From Polynucleobacter tropicus (GTDB lineage Bacteria; Pseudomonadota; Gammaproteobacteria; Burkholderiales; Burkholderiaceae): a stretch of DNA of 64,000 nt. The translations under genes and the position numbers were made by a program. Position 1 is the stretch's first letter, and each line of letters begins with the position of its first letter. Below the pieces are notes generated by a model. It was not told the DNA's origin, searched no databases, and saw only the letters and a list, made by a program, of their open reading frames with translations. The stretch is taken from assembly GCF_013307225.1 (NCBI RefSeq), contig NZ_CP028942.1, forward strand, positions 1,426,001 to 1,490,000, in the 5' to 3' direction. This document shows positions 7,262 through 15,974 of the stretch, one piece after another.

Positions 7262-9538
7262 ATGAGCCAGCAAAAAGACACAAATTCCTCAATTTTCACC
7301 CTAGATATTGACGGTATGACCTGCGCCTCTTGCGTGGCAAGGGTTGAAAAGGCGCTAGATCGCATCCCCGGAGTAGAAGCTGCCAGCGTTAACCTCGCTA
7401 CAGAGCAAGCAAAAGTCCGTCTCGAGCCCGGCTCCACCACCTCAGCCGAAGAAATCATCAATTTGGTGCAAAAAACAGGTTATGGAGCCAAGATCAGCTC
7501 ACCCCATGGCAACCTTGACCCCAACCCTACACATGCATTTTGGGGATCGGATGGACTAGGTCGAGTATTGCTGAGCTTTGCCTTGTCTGCCCCCCTATTC
7601 TTGCCTATGTTTTTCATGCCCTTTGGAATCCATTGGGCACTTGCTCCGAAGTGGCAAATCTTGCTGGCAACACCCGTGCAATTTATTTTGGGTTGGCGTT
7701 TCTATAAAGCTGGCTTCAAATCTGTTTTAGCTGGCGCTGGAAATATGGATTTATTGGTTGCACTTGGAACCAGTGCCGCATATGGCTTAAGTGTTTATCA
7801 AATGATTGCGTCGCCACATGCCAACCATGAACTCTACTTTGAAGGCTCTACTGTCATCATTTGCATGGTCTTGCTTGGCAAATGGTTGGAAGCGAGAGCA
7901 AAACGACAGACGAGTGAAGCGATTCGCGCACTTCAAAAACTATGGCCAGAGAATGCGAAAGTTCTTAATTCAAATATTGAAATCAAAGAAGGTATTGCCT
8001 TTGATCAATATCGCGAACTACCTTTAGACCAAGTTTTTCCCGGCGATCATATCCTCGTGTTGCCCGGCGAACGCATCCCGGTGGATGGCTTGATTCTATT
8101 GGGCAATAGCCATATTGATGAATCCCTTTTAACTGGCGAAAGCGACCCCGTTAAAAAATCACTTGGAGCGAAAGTGATTGGCGGATCGCTCAATGGCGAA
8201 GGGGTTCTCATCATTGACGCTAAAGCGGTTGGCGTTGAAAGTGTCTTATCAAAAATCATCACCTTAGTGGAAGATGCACAAACGCAAAAAGCACCTATTC
8301 ATAAATTAGTTGACCGAGTTAGCGCTATTTTTGTTCCAAGCGTCATCATCATCGCATTACTTACAGGTCTCATAAATTGGATTTATCTTGATTCGGTTTC
8401 TATTGCCATCTTGCGCTCTGTATCCGTTCTCGTGATTGCCTGTCCTTGCGCACTTGGTCTAGCCACGCCAGCGGCCATCATGGCAGGAACAGGAGTGGCT
8501 GCGCGCTTTGGCATCCTCATTAAAGATCCTCAAGTTCTAGAGCTAGCGCATCGCTTAAACATTGTTGCCTTCGATAAAACTGGCACTCTCACCATTGGCA
8601 AGCCACAGGTACTAGAGTTCATTGATCTCAGCGGCACCAAGGACAATAATTCCCTTCTTGCCACTGCTGCGGGTTTACAAATGGGTAGCGAGCATCCTTT
8701 AGCAAAAGCACTGATAGGTGCCGCCAAACTCGCTGACACCAACCCCATCCCCCCATCCCAAAGCGCGGCTTTGCCTGGGGTTGGCATCAGCGGCGTACCA
8801 AGCTCGGGACCGTGGGCCAATCAAAAGCTCTCACTTCAAAGTATTGCTTCGCTAGAAAATAATCCGCACTATTCAGAAATTTTGGCTAAGGCACAACACT
8901 GCTTTAATCAGGGGCAAACGGTATCTGTATTAATGAATGCAGAAATTTCATCATTACCTCTTGCCATCATCGGATTTGGCGATGAACTCAAGAGTTCAGC
9001 AAAAGCCGCAATCTCTGCTTTGCATCAGTTACATATTCGGACTGTGATGCTTTCCGGTGACAACGCGGCTGCTGTAAAACGAGTTGGTGACTCAATCGGT
9101 ATTGATGAGGTTTTTGGACAAGTATTGCCAAACAATAAGGCTGAAATTATTCGTCAATTGCAATCTTCTGGAAAAGACCAATCCAGACAATACGTCGCCA
9201 TGGTAGGCGATGGCGTTAACGATGCGCCAGCATTGGCAACCGCCGATGTTGGTATGGCCATGTCTACAGGCACAGATGTTGCCATGCAGGCAGCAGGCAT
9301 CACCCTCATACGTGGTGACCCGAGCTTGGTAGCAGATGCGATTGATATTTCCAAAAGAACCTGGAAAAAGATTCAGCAAAATCTCTTTTGGGCTTTTGCA
9401 TTTAATGCCACAGGCATTCCCCTAGCGGCACTTGGTTATTTATCACCAATGCTTGCGGGTAGCGCCATGGCACTCTCTAGTTTCTGCGTATTAAGTAATG
9501 CACTTTTACTAAAACGCTGGCGCCCAACTCATCGCTAA
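7262..9538 (+). CDS. copA: Copper-exporting P1B-type ATPase CopA
   Basis: The 758-residue pump exports Cu(I) from the cytoplasm. It has one N-terminal metal-binding domain (GMTCASC near residue 18), a TGES actuator motif near residue 290, and the transmembrane metal site CPC near residues 394-396. The phosphorylated aspartate lies in DKTGTLT near residue 438. GSEHPLAKAL holds the SEHPL histidine-proline pair of the nucleotide domain, and MVGDGVNDAPAL forms the hinge. Eight membrane segments are expected. One metal-binding domain and the CPC motif point to copper rather than zinc or cadmium. No strong ribosome-binding site is seen. It converges on the DUF3047 gene, 18 bases apart. Confidence 0.95.
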   Translation: MSQQKDTNSSIFTLDIDGMTCASCVARVEKALDRIPGVEAASVNLATEQAKVRLEPGSTTSAEEIINLVQKTGYGAKISSPHGNLDPNPTHAFWGSDGLGRVLLSFALSAPLFLPMFFMPFGIHWALAPKWQILLATPVQFILGWRFYKAGFKSVLAGAGNMDLLVALGTSAAYGLSVYQMIASPHANHELYFEGSTVIICMVLLGKWLEARAKRQTSEAIRALQKLWPENAKVLNSNIEIKEGIAFDQYRELPLDQVFPGDHILVLPGERIPVDGLILLGNSHIDESLLTGESDPVKKSLGAKVIGGSLNGEGVLIIDAKAVGVESVLSKIITLVEDAQTQKAPIHKLVDRVSAIFVPSVIIIALLTGLINWIYLDSVSIAILRSVSVLVIACPCALGLATPAAIMAGTGVAARFGILIKDPQVLELAHRLNIVAFDKTGTLTIGKPQVLEFIDLSGTKDNNSLLATAAGLQMGSEHPLAKALIGAAKLADTNPIPPSQSAALPGVGISGVPSSGPWANQKLSLQSIASLENNPHYSEILAKAQHCFNQGQTVSVLMNAEISSLPLAIIGFGDELKSSAKAAISALHQLHIRTVMLSGDNAAAVKRVGDSIGIDEVFGQVLPNNKAEIIRQLQSSGKDQSRQYVAMVGDGVNDAPALATADVGMAMSTGTDVAMQAAGITLIRGDPSLVADAIDISKRTWKKIQQNLFWAFAFNATGIPLAALGYLSPMLAGSAMALSSFCVLSNALLLKRWRPTHR

Positions 9539-9556
9539 TTAGGCTATCGCCCAGTA

Positions 9557-10354
9557 TTATTTTGCGGGCTTGCGAACGAGTTCGATATCACCATAGAAAG
9601 CACGTGTTTCAGATTTGGTGTTATCTGTATCAGTGAGCAATGCAACACCAATCACATCTCCTGGCGCCTCACCATACGCGCGTTTGTAGTCAGCAGATAA
9701 ATCGCGCTGATGCTTATGCCATTGCCCCAAATTATCCCAACCTGAATCCACCACAATCATTTTGATACGCGAGGTATGGGCATTGGTAAGGATGGAATCA
9801 ACAGGTGATTTGCCAGACCAGATGTACATCAAGGTAGCGTATGGCATTTCTTGACCGCTGATTAAATTCGCCATCTCAAAATTCATTTTTTCTTTTAATG
9901 ACAGCTTGGATTTGTTGCCATCAAACGCAACCAAGATTCTTAAGGGCGCATCATCACGATAACCCTCGCTATTATCAGCTTCAGGCATAGCACTTAGCGC
10001 TTTCCACTCCCACTGCAACCACAAGTTATTCGCCTTCTTTGGCTTCAGCTTTACTGCCAATCCTGATGCAGCTGTTTTTGAGTTTGCGCTTAAGACCGTT
10101 TTACCTTGGTAATTTTCCAAACGATAGACGGTGTTCTTTTTATAAGGAGCAATACGATAAAAACTCCATCCTTGCGGTACCCCCTCTTTTGCCGCCTCAG
10201 CAGAGAACTTTGGCAACTCTTCCTGAGCAGGAATCTGATCAGCGCGAAATGCTTGCCCAGACTCATCCTGAACCGAGCTTCCGCCAAATCCAGCGCAGCC
10301 CGATAGCACAAAGGCTATCAAGAGCGTCGTGAGGAGCATGGCGAGTTTGCGCAT
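9557..10354 (-). CDS. DUF3047 family lipoprotein
   Basis: The 265-residue protein starts with MRKLAMLLTTLLIAFVLSGC, a signal peptide ending in an LSGC lipobox, so it is probably a lipoprotein. The rest matches DUF3047 in pattern: LWLQWEWKALSAMPE, RILVAFDGNKSKL, ATLMYIWSGKSPVDS and RAYGEAPGDVIGVALLTDTDNT. This fold is likely a beta-sandwich, possibly a carbohydrate-binding type, but no activity is known for the family. It is divergent from the glycosyltransferase gene at 10402 with a 47-base gap. The location next to envelope-glycan genes may be meaningful but is not proof of a shared role. Confidence 0.8.
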   Translation of the reverse strand: MRKLAMLLTTLLIAFVLSGCAGFGGSSVQDESGQAFRADQIPAQEELPKFSAEAAKEGVPQGWSFYRIAPYKKNTVYRLENYQGKTVLSANSKTAASGLAVKLKPKKANNLWLQWEWKALSAMPEADNSEGYRDDAPLRILVAFDGNKSKLSLKEKMNFEMANLISGQEMPYATLMYIWSGKSPVDSILTNAHTSRIKMIVVDSGWDNLGQWHKHQRDLSADYKRAYGEAPGDVIGVALLTDTDNTKSETRAFYGDIELVRKPAK

Positions 10355-10401
10355 AAGGGAATTGTCCCAAAGTTTTACTTAACTAAGTCTAAAATTGTCA
10401 T

Positions 10402-11898
10402 ATGCGCCAATACTCACCATCAAGCTGGGCCGCGATTAGCATTTGCATTGCGGCATTGGCGCACTTTGTCTTGGGCTTTGCAATTGAATTTTCGGTGGAT
10501 GAGGCTCACTATGCCTTGTACGCACAGCATCTTGCCTGGAGCTACTTTGATCATCCGCCGCTAGTGGGCTGGATTCAGTGGCCACTCGTTGCCATTACCC
10601 CCTCCGAGGGAATCATTCGCCTCATTCCAGAATTTCTTTGGATACTTTCTTGTTACTTGGTCTATCAAGTCACGTTAGAAATACACCATTTAATTCAAGG
10701 CAGAAATGCAGGCTACCTAACTAGCACACTGCCCTCTCAAAATACCTGCGGACTCATGGCTGTGCTCGCAATTGTTGCTGCACCCATTCCTCACATACTG
10801 GCGATCGGTTTATTGCCTGATACTTTGCTTGCGCCTCTAAGTCTTGGACTGATGTTGATGGCACTTCGCTGGCTCAGCAAGGATCGCTTTAGCACCCGCG
10901 ATTGGATTTTTACCGGCATCTTATTAGGCCTATCAGGCCTTAGTAAATACACCGCTGCTTTTAGTGCTTTTGCACTCTTGTTAGTATTCTTGAGTAGCCC
11001 AAGAAAAGCTTGGATCAATACTGCAGGATTTTGGTTGGCCGCCATCATTGCACTACTCTGCATTAGCCCTGTCCTGTATTGGAATTGGGTAAATGATTGG
11101 ATTTCATTTAAGTATCAAATTGCTCACGGCGCAGGCAGCACATGGCTATGGCGAAGACTGGCGACCTACATAGGCGTTCAGGTCTTGGTTTATGGGTCGC
11201 TACTGGTGCTTGGCGCTTATTTATTTATTAAATATTGTGTTCATGGCGCCAAACTTTCTATCTGGGCTTTGCTAGGATTTTTTGCAATTCCATTTTCAAT
11301 CTTTACAACGCTTGCTGGTGGAGGCGGGCTTCCACACTGGACATCTCCCGCATGGTTTTGTCTTGCTCCATTTGCGGGTATTGGCTTAGCAAAAGCTTGG
11401 TCTACTCAACATCGCCGTCTTATTCAAATTCTTTTTGTATCTCAGTTGACACTTTGCGGTTTTGGAATTGCTTACGCACTCTCAGGAGGAATTAATTCAG
11501 CAATGATTAAATCCAATCCGATTGCCGATCTCTATGGCTGGAAATTGGCAGGGCAAAAAGCGGCCGAACTAACGCAAGCAAGCAAAGCGAATGGCATTGC
11601 CGTACAAAATTGGACATTGGGTAGCCGAGCAGCTTGGTATGCCAAACCGACCCCGGTATTTGTACTGGATCAACGGCAAGACCAATTTGATCTCTGGTTT
11701 GGTAAGTTACCCCAAGGGGCAAATATCCTTCTCATTAACTGGTCTGGGATGCCCTTTCCAGCGCCAGTGGGAAACAAGGACTCTTTTGAGCGTTGTGAGC
11801 CCTTAGACAGCCTAGAAATTAGGCGTTTTGGACAAATTTTGTCCAAATTTGACTTTAGCGTGTGTAGCAACTGGCAGGGGCCTGAATTAGCAAGGTAA
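10402..11898 (+). CDS. GT39/ArnT-like membrane glycosyltransferase
   Basis: The 498-residue polytopic membrane protein has the family hallmark in its first periplasmic loop: FSVDEAHYALYAQHLAWSYF followed by DHPPLVGWIQWP, near residues 30-60. The acidic DE pair is the presumed catalytic site. About ten to twelve hydrophobic segments follow, then a C-terminal soluble part from about residue 390. Such enzymes (GT39/GT83, ArnT and relatives) transfer a sugar from a polyprenyl-phosphate donor to lipid A, protein or another envelope acceptor on the outer face of the inner membrane. Donor and acceptor cannot be read from the sequence. It is the first gene of a four-gene plus-strand module. Confidence 0.83.
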   Translation: MRQYSPSSWAAISICIAALAHFVLGFAIEFSVDEAHYALYAQHLAWSYFDHPPLVGWIQWPLVAITPSEGIIRLIPEFLWILSCYLVYQVTLEIHHLIQGRNAGYLTSTLPSQNTCGLMAVLAIVAAPIPHILAIGLLPDTLLAPLSLGLMLMALRWLSKDRFSTRDWIFTGILLGLSGLSKYTAAFSAFALLLVFLSSPRKAWINTAGFWLAAIIALLCISPVLYWNWVNDWISFKYQIAHGAGSTWLWRRLATYIGVQVLVYGSLLVLGAYLFIKYCVHGAKLSIWALLGFFAIPFSIFTTLAGGGGLPHWTSPAWFCLAPFAGIGLAKAWSTQHRRLIQILFVSQLTLCGFGIAYALSGGINSAMIKSNPIADLYGWKLAGQKAAELTQASKANGIAVQNWTLGSRAAWYAKPTPVFVLDQRQDQFDLWFGKLPQGANILLINWSGMPFPAPVGNKDSFERCEPLDSLEIRRFGQILSKFDFSVCSNWQGPELAR

Positions 11899-11947
11899 AT
11901 CGTCAAAATTCAAGACCTTAGGCGCCCAAAGCATTATCCTTACGCCT

Positions 11948-12997
11948 ATGCGTTCACAAGTCACATCCGCCCCAAATCCAAAAGATGCTGCTGGGTGGAA
12001 ATCCATTTTGAAGCGTGCATGGCCAACGATTCGCATCGTCCTATCAGTCGCCCTGCTATGGAAGGCAACCAGTGGAATTGATTGGCACACCCTTCTGGAT
12101 TCAGAAATCAAGATGCAGCCAATCTGGCTCGTTGCCGCAGCAATTGCAATTTGCTGTGCATTTATTTGTGGGGGCTTGCGCTGGGGCTTTCTGATGCGTA
12201 GCGTAGGTTTTCAAGGAAGCCTATTTAAATATGTCGCCCTATATTTTGCTGGCGGCTTAATTAATCAAGGTCTGCCAAGCACCCTCGGTGGTGATAGCTA
12301 TCGCGCAATTACTGCCACACATCTTAATAGCGCTGGCAATCTTAGCGAAACAAAAGAGTTAGACCAAGAATTGCATCATTCCGTTGATTTGGAGCATGCA
12401 ACACCAAAACTGCGTTTGAGTTTTGCGATGGTGCTTGTTGATCGCCTTTTAGGTTTGGCTGGAAATAATTTGCTTGGCGGTCTTGGACTTATTTTGGGCG
12501 GCGCTACTCTTGCCGCATGGGGGCAAGATCTAGGTTATGCCGTTATCGCTGTCATGGTGTTGGCAGGACTTGTAATCGCATTAGTTCTAGCCTGGAAACC
12601 TACTACCGAGCTACTGCAGAAATTACTAACTCGCTTGAATATGGGCAATGCAATTCCAGGCATACGTCTTGCATTCTCATGGCCCATGAACATTGCTCAA
12701 GCGATTTTTGCAATTGCAATTCATGGATTTATTATTTTGGCTTTTGGTTTTTGCTTAAGAGCTTATGGCGCGGAAGCGCCAATCTCGAGCTTAATGATTG
12801 GCTTGCCTGCATTAAGCCTTTTATTAATGCTGCCAATTAGTATTTCAGGTTGGGGGCTACGCGAGGCAACCCTATCTTCAGTCTTAGCCCTATGGGGAGT
12901 TAGCCCATCGCTAACAGTACTCGCCTCAATTAGTTACGGCGCACTTACTGTGATATCTGTTTTACCAGGCGCCTATTTTTTACTAAAACGAAAATAA
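11948..12997 (+). CDS. Flippase-like membrane protein (lysylphosphatidylglycerol synthase TM family)
   Basis: The 349-residue protein has about eight membrane helices. It belongs to the UPF0104/LPG_synthase_TM family, the same fold as the flippase part of MprF. A conserved segment, YFAGGLINQGLPSTLGGDSY, lies near residues 98-117; a second, PISISGWGLREATLSSVLAL, lies near residue 296. No aminoacyl-transferase domain is present, so it does not make lysyl-lipids. Members next to glycosyltransferases are usually thought to move or handle lipid-linked sugars. The tight spacing with the GT9 gene (15 bases) suggests one operon. The lipid substrate is unknown. Confidence 0.8.
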   Translation: MRSQVTSAPNPKDAAGWKSILKRAWPTIRIVLSVALLWKATSGIDWHTLLDSEIKMQPIWLVAAAIAICCAFICGGLRWGFLMRSVGFQGSLFKYVALYFAGGLINQGLPSTLGGDSYRAITATHLNSAGNLSETKELDQELHHSVDLEHATPKLRLSFAMVLVDRLLGLAGNNLLGGLGLILGGATLAAWGQDLGYAVIAVMVLAGLVIALVLAWKPTTELLQKLLTRLNMGNAIPGIRLAFSWPMNIAQAIFAIAIHGFIILAFGFCLRAYGAEAPISSLMIGLPALSLLLMLPISISGWGLREATLSSVLALWGVSPSLTVLASISYGALTVISVLPGAYFLLKRK

Positions 12998-13012
12998 TCT
13001 CAGAGCAAAACT

Positions 13013-14272
13013 ATGGCTATTAGCGTCAACACTATGCGGGCAATTGATCATTGGGTTGGTGTACCCCTTTGCGCAATTGTTAGCCCTCTTGTGGCATTAA
13101 TCGACCGCATCAAAAATATATTTAGCCGTGGGCCTGAGGCGCCAAAAAAATTACTCTTTATTGAGCTCTCTGAAATGGGTAGCGCGATACTGGTGGACCC
13201 CGCTATGCGAAACGCGCAAGCACGTGGTGCGGAGATTTTCTTCTTAATCTTTAAAAGTAATCGTGCAAGTCTTACCCTACTCAATACTGTGAAGCCAGAA
13301 AATATCTTCACAATTGATTCTTCCAGTCTGGGCGGCCTCATCAAAGATACATTGCGTTTTTTGGTTTTGGCTCGCTATCACCGCATTGATACCGTTATTG
13401 ACTTGGAACTTTTCTCACGCTTCACCGCTCTTCTTACGGGTTTATGTGGCGCTCGTAAGCGTATTGGTTATCACATCTTTCATGGAGAAGGATTGTGGCG
13501 CGGCTTCATGTTGACACGCAAAGTTCATTACAACCCGCACATTCACATTACCAAGAACTTTCTATCACTCATTCATGCTGCATTTGCTAAAGAGATTGAA
13601 GTGCCATTTAGCAAGGTTCATATTTCTGATGACGAAGTAAAGCTTGAGCAAGCGGTTATTAATCCCGATGTTTTGAAGAAAGTGCTTTCTCGTATTGAAA
13701 AGAAAGCTGCTGAAGCTGGCATTCCATTTACCTATGGAAAAAATCGGATTATCTTGATAAACCCAAATGCGAGCGATCTCTTGCCTCAACGTCGTTGGTC
13801 ACAACAGCGCTTCTCTGAGCTGATTCAAGCAGTTAACCAACGCTATCCCGATGATCTGATTTTGATCACAGGCTCACCAGCTGAATTTGTATACGTTGAT
13901 AAAGTGCGCTTCGTCGCTAACGTTAAGAACGCCCTGAATTTTGCTGGTCAGGTGAGTTTTGCTGAGTTACCCCCCTTATATACACTCTCAGATGTGATGG
14001 TCACCAACGATTCTGGCCCAGGACACTTTTCTGCAGTAACGCCACTCAGAACTGTAGTGTTATTTGGCCCTGAAACTCCCGCACTATATGGTTCAGTTGG
14101 TAACTCTATTGCGATTACCGCAAATCTTGCTTGCTCTCCATGCGTTAGCGCAGCCAATCACCGCAAGACACCCTGTCATGACAATCTTTGCATGCAAGCA
14201 ATTAGCGTTGCTCAAGTATTGGAAAAAGTGAATATTCAATTGCAAGAAGCAGACAAGGCTAAAGGCCGCTAG
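13013..14272 (+). CDS. GT9-family glycosyltransferase (heptosyltransferase-like)
   Basis: The 419-residue protein has the two-domain GT-B plan of the GT9 family. A hydrophobic N-terminal segment (residues about 10-35, VGVPLCAIVSPLVALID) could anchor it to the membrane. The core includes LFIELSEMGSAILVDPAMR near residue 46, NPNASDLLPQRRW in the middle, and the donor-binding VTNDSGPGHFSAV near residue 330. The nearby C-terminal cysteines (ACSPCVSAANHRKTPC) are common in some members. GT9 enzymes add heptose or related sugars to lipopolysaccharide core. It lies between the flippase-like and PAP2 genes, so a role in an envelope glycolipid is likely. The sugar is not determined. Confidence 0.85.
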   Translation: MAISVNTMRAIDHWVGVPLCAIVSPLVALIDRIKNIFSRGPEAPKKLLFIELSEMGSAILVDPAMRNAQARGAEIFFLIFKSNRASLTLLNTVKPENIFTIDSSSLGGLIKDTLRFLVLARYHRIDTVIDLELFSRFTALLTGLCGARKRIGYHIFHGEGLWRGFMLTRKVHYNPHIHITKNFLSLIHAAFAKEIEVPFSKVHISDDEVKLEQAVINPDVLKKVLSRIEKKAAEAGIPFTYGKNRIILINPNASDLLPQRRWSQQRFSELIQAVNQRYPDDLILITGSPAEFVYVDKVRFVANVKNALNFAGQVSFAELPPLYTLSDVMVTNDSGPGHFSAVTPLRTVVLFGPETPALYGSVGNSIAITANLACSPCVSAANHRKTPCHDNLCMQAISVAQVLEKVNIQLQEADKAKGR

Positions 14273-14276
14273 CCAA

Positions 14277-15068
14277 ATGAGCAAGAAAGCGATTTCTACG
14301 CTAGCTTGGTTTATCCCGCTTGCGCCATTAAGTCTTGCCGCAGCAATTTATTTTGGTGAGCTTCAAAGCGCTAGCTTTTTATTTATCAATCGCTTTACCC
14401 AACTCCTGCCGGACACTTTATGGGCTTGGCTCACATTCCTAGGTAATGGCTGGGGAATATTCGCACTTTCATTTCCACTGATTTTATTGGCGCCACGGAT
14501 ATTTAGCGCTGGAATTTTGGGCGGCGGCATCTCCGCAATAGCGAGCACCATTCTCAAAAACTTTTTTGATTTACCTAGACCGGCAGGCTTACTGGAAGAA
14601 GGCAGCTTCTATCGCATTGGCGAGCCCCTACTCCACAAAGCATTCCCATCAGGTCATACGCTGACTGCTTTTGCCATTGCCAGCGCTTTGTATTTTTCTT
14701 GCGCCAAAAATAAACGCGTTCGCCTATTAATTCTATTTCTTATTGCCAGTCTTGTAGGCTTATCTCGCAATGCTGTCGGGGCCCACTGGTTAACTGATGT
14801 ATTGGCGGGCGCAGGAGTTGGCATGTGGTGCGGCATGCTCGGTGCTCAATTAGCAACCTACATCCCTGAATCACAACTGAAACCTCAATCTATTTGGACG
14901 CGCTTTATTGCGATTGGCGGTCTTGTGTCGATTTATGCTCATTACACCCAAGTAATGGATCTTGAGTTAAATCTTCCACTGCAATACGCTTCGATTGCGA
15001 TTGTTGTCATTACCCTGATATTTTTTATTAAGGTCCAGACAGGCAATACGCAAGAGAAAGCGAAATAA
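14277..15068 (+). CDS. PAP2-family membrane phosphatase
   Basis: The 263-residue membrane protein shows all three PAP2 phosphatase motifs. KNFFDLPRP fits K-x6-RP, PSGHT holds the catalytic histidine, and SRNAVGAHWLTD fits SR-x5-H-x3-D. Six or more hydrophobic helices surround them. Such enzymes remove phosphate from lipid substrates such as undecaprenyl pyrophosphate or lipid A on the periplasmic side. The gene starts four bases after the GT9 stop, so it belongs to the same transcript. In this setting it may recycle the polyprenyl carrier or act on lipid A; the sequence alone does not decide. Confidence 0.86.
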   Translation: MSKKAISTLAWFIPLAPLSLAAAIYFGELQSASFLFINRFTQLLPDTLWAWLTFLGNGWGIFALSFPLILLAPRIFSAGILGGGISAIASTILKNFFDLPRPAGLLEEGSFYRIGEPLLHKAFPSGHTLTAFAIASALYFSCAKNKRVRLLILFLIASLVGLSRNAVGAHWLTDVLAGAGVGMWCGMLGAQLATYIPESQLKPQSIWTRFIAIGGLVSIYAHYTQVMDLELNLPLQYASIAIVVITLIFFIKVQTGNTQEKAK

Positions 15069-15073
15069 TTCTC

Positions 15074-15943
15074 ATGTTTAGCTATCGACACGCTTTTCAT
15101 GCGGGCAGTCATGCCGACATTCTTAAGCACATTACCCTCATTCAGCTAGTTCAGTATTTGCAAGAAAAGCCTGGCGCATTAACCATCGTTGACACTCATG
15201 CTGGCGCTGGAATTTATAGTCTTGAGGATGGATTTGCGGCTGTTAGCAAAGAAGCTGAAGGCGGAATATATCGCCTACGAGATTTCGTTGAGGCTGGCAA
15301 CTCAATTCCTCAGAGCATTCAACAATATCTAGACTGTATTCAAGCTGATAATCCAGAAGGTGGAATGAAGCTCTACCCAGGATCACCATTTATTCTTGCG
15401 GACCTCTTGCGACCACAAGATCGTCTTAAGCTATTTGAACTTCATCCCAAAGAGATTGATATCCTTCGTGAAAATGTTGCGCAGCTGAAGCAAGCTAAAC
15501 AAATAGATATTTATGCCGAAGATAGCTTTAGCAGGCTAAAAGGACTACTCCCACCTCCAAGTAGACGGGGTCTTGTGCTCATTGATCCTTCATATGAAGA
15601 TAAACAAGATTACCGCAATCTAGAGATCGCAATTGAGGAAGCCCTGCGTCGTTTTGCAACGGGTTGTTATGCAATTTGGTATCCAGTCATTTCTAGAAGA
15701 GAATCCGCAGAACTTCCTGAACGCATGAAACGCATTGCCACCACCAACAAACGCTCTTGGCTGCATGCAGAGTTAAGAGTAGAAAATGCTCCGGGAGAGC
15801 GTCGTTTGCAAGCGAGTGGTATGTTCATTATCAACCCGCCATGGACGCTAGAGAAACATCTAGCCGAAGCAATGCCGGTACTTGTTAAAGCGCTTGGCTT
15901 GGATGGTGGCGCAAAACTAATATTGAAGAGTTTTGAGGCCTAA
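15074..15943 (+). CDS. rlmJ: 23S rRNA (adenine(2030)-N6)-methyltransferase RlmJ
   Basis: The 289-residue protein begins with MFSYRHAFHAGSHADILKH, the signature N terminus of RlmJ (formerly YhiR). It uses S-adenosylmethionine to methylate N6 of adenine 2030 in 23S rRNA. VDTHAGAGIY near residue 39 is the cofactor-binding loop. LIDPSYEDK near residue 171 is the catalytic motif, in its DPSY rather than DPPY form. The gene begins five bases after the PAP2 stop and is probably the last gene of that transcript, although its function is unrelated. It converges with ldcA 31 bases later; no strong terminator was seen between them. Confidence 0.94.
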   Translation: MFSYRHAFHAGSHADILKHITLIQLVQYLQEKPGALTIVDTHAGAGIYSLEDGFAAVSKEAEGGIYRLRDFVEAGNSIPQSIQQYLDCIQADNPEGGMKLYPGSPFILADLLRPQDRLKLFELHPKEIDILRENVAQLKQAKQIDIYAEDSFSRLKGLLPPPSRRGLVLIDPSYEDKQDYRNLEIAIEEALRRFATGCYAIWYPVISRRESAELPERMKRIATTNKRSWLHAELRVENAPGERRLQASGMFIINPPWTLEKHLAEAMPVLVKALGLDGGAKLILKSFEA

Positions 15944-15974
15944 GGAACCTAAGGGGGGAGCAAATAAAGCTCAC

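Noticed and set aside
9540..9575. GCCC...GGGC hairpin between copA and the DUF3047 gene
   Set aside because: Stem of only four bases with a 13-base loop; not convincing as a terminator.
10390..10395. TAAAAT seven bases before the GT39 ATG as a leaderless promoter
   Set aside because: No -35 box at a proper distance and only a partial -10 match.
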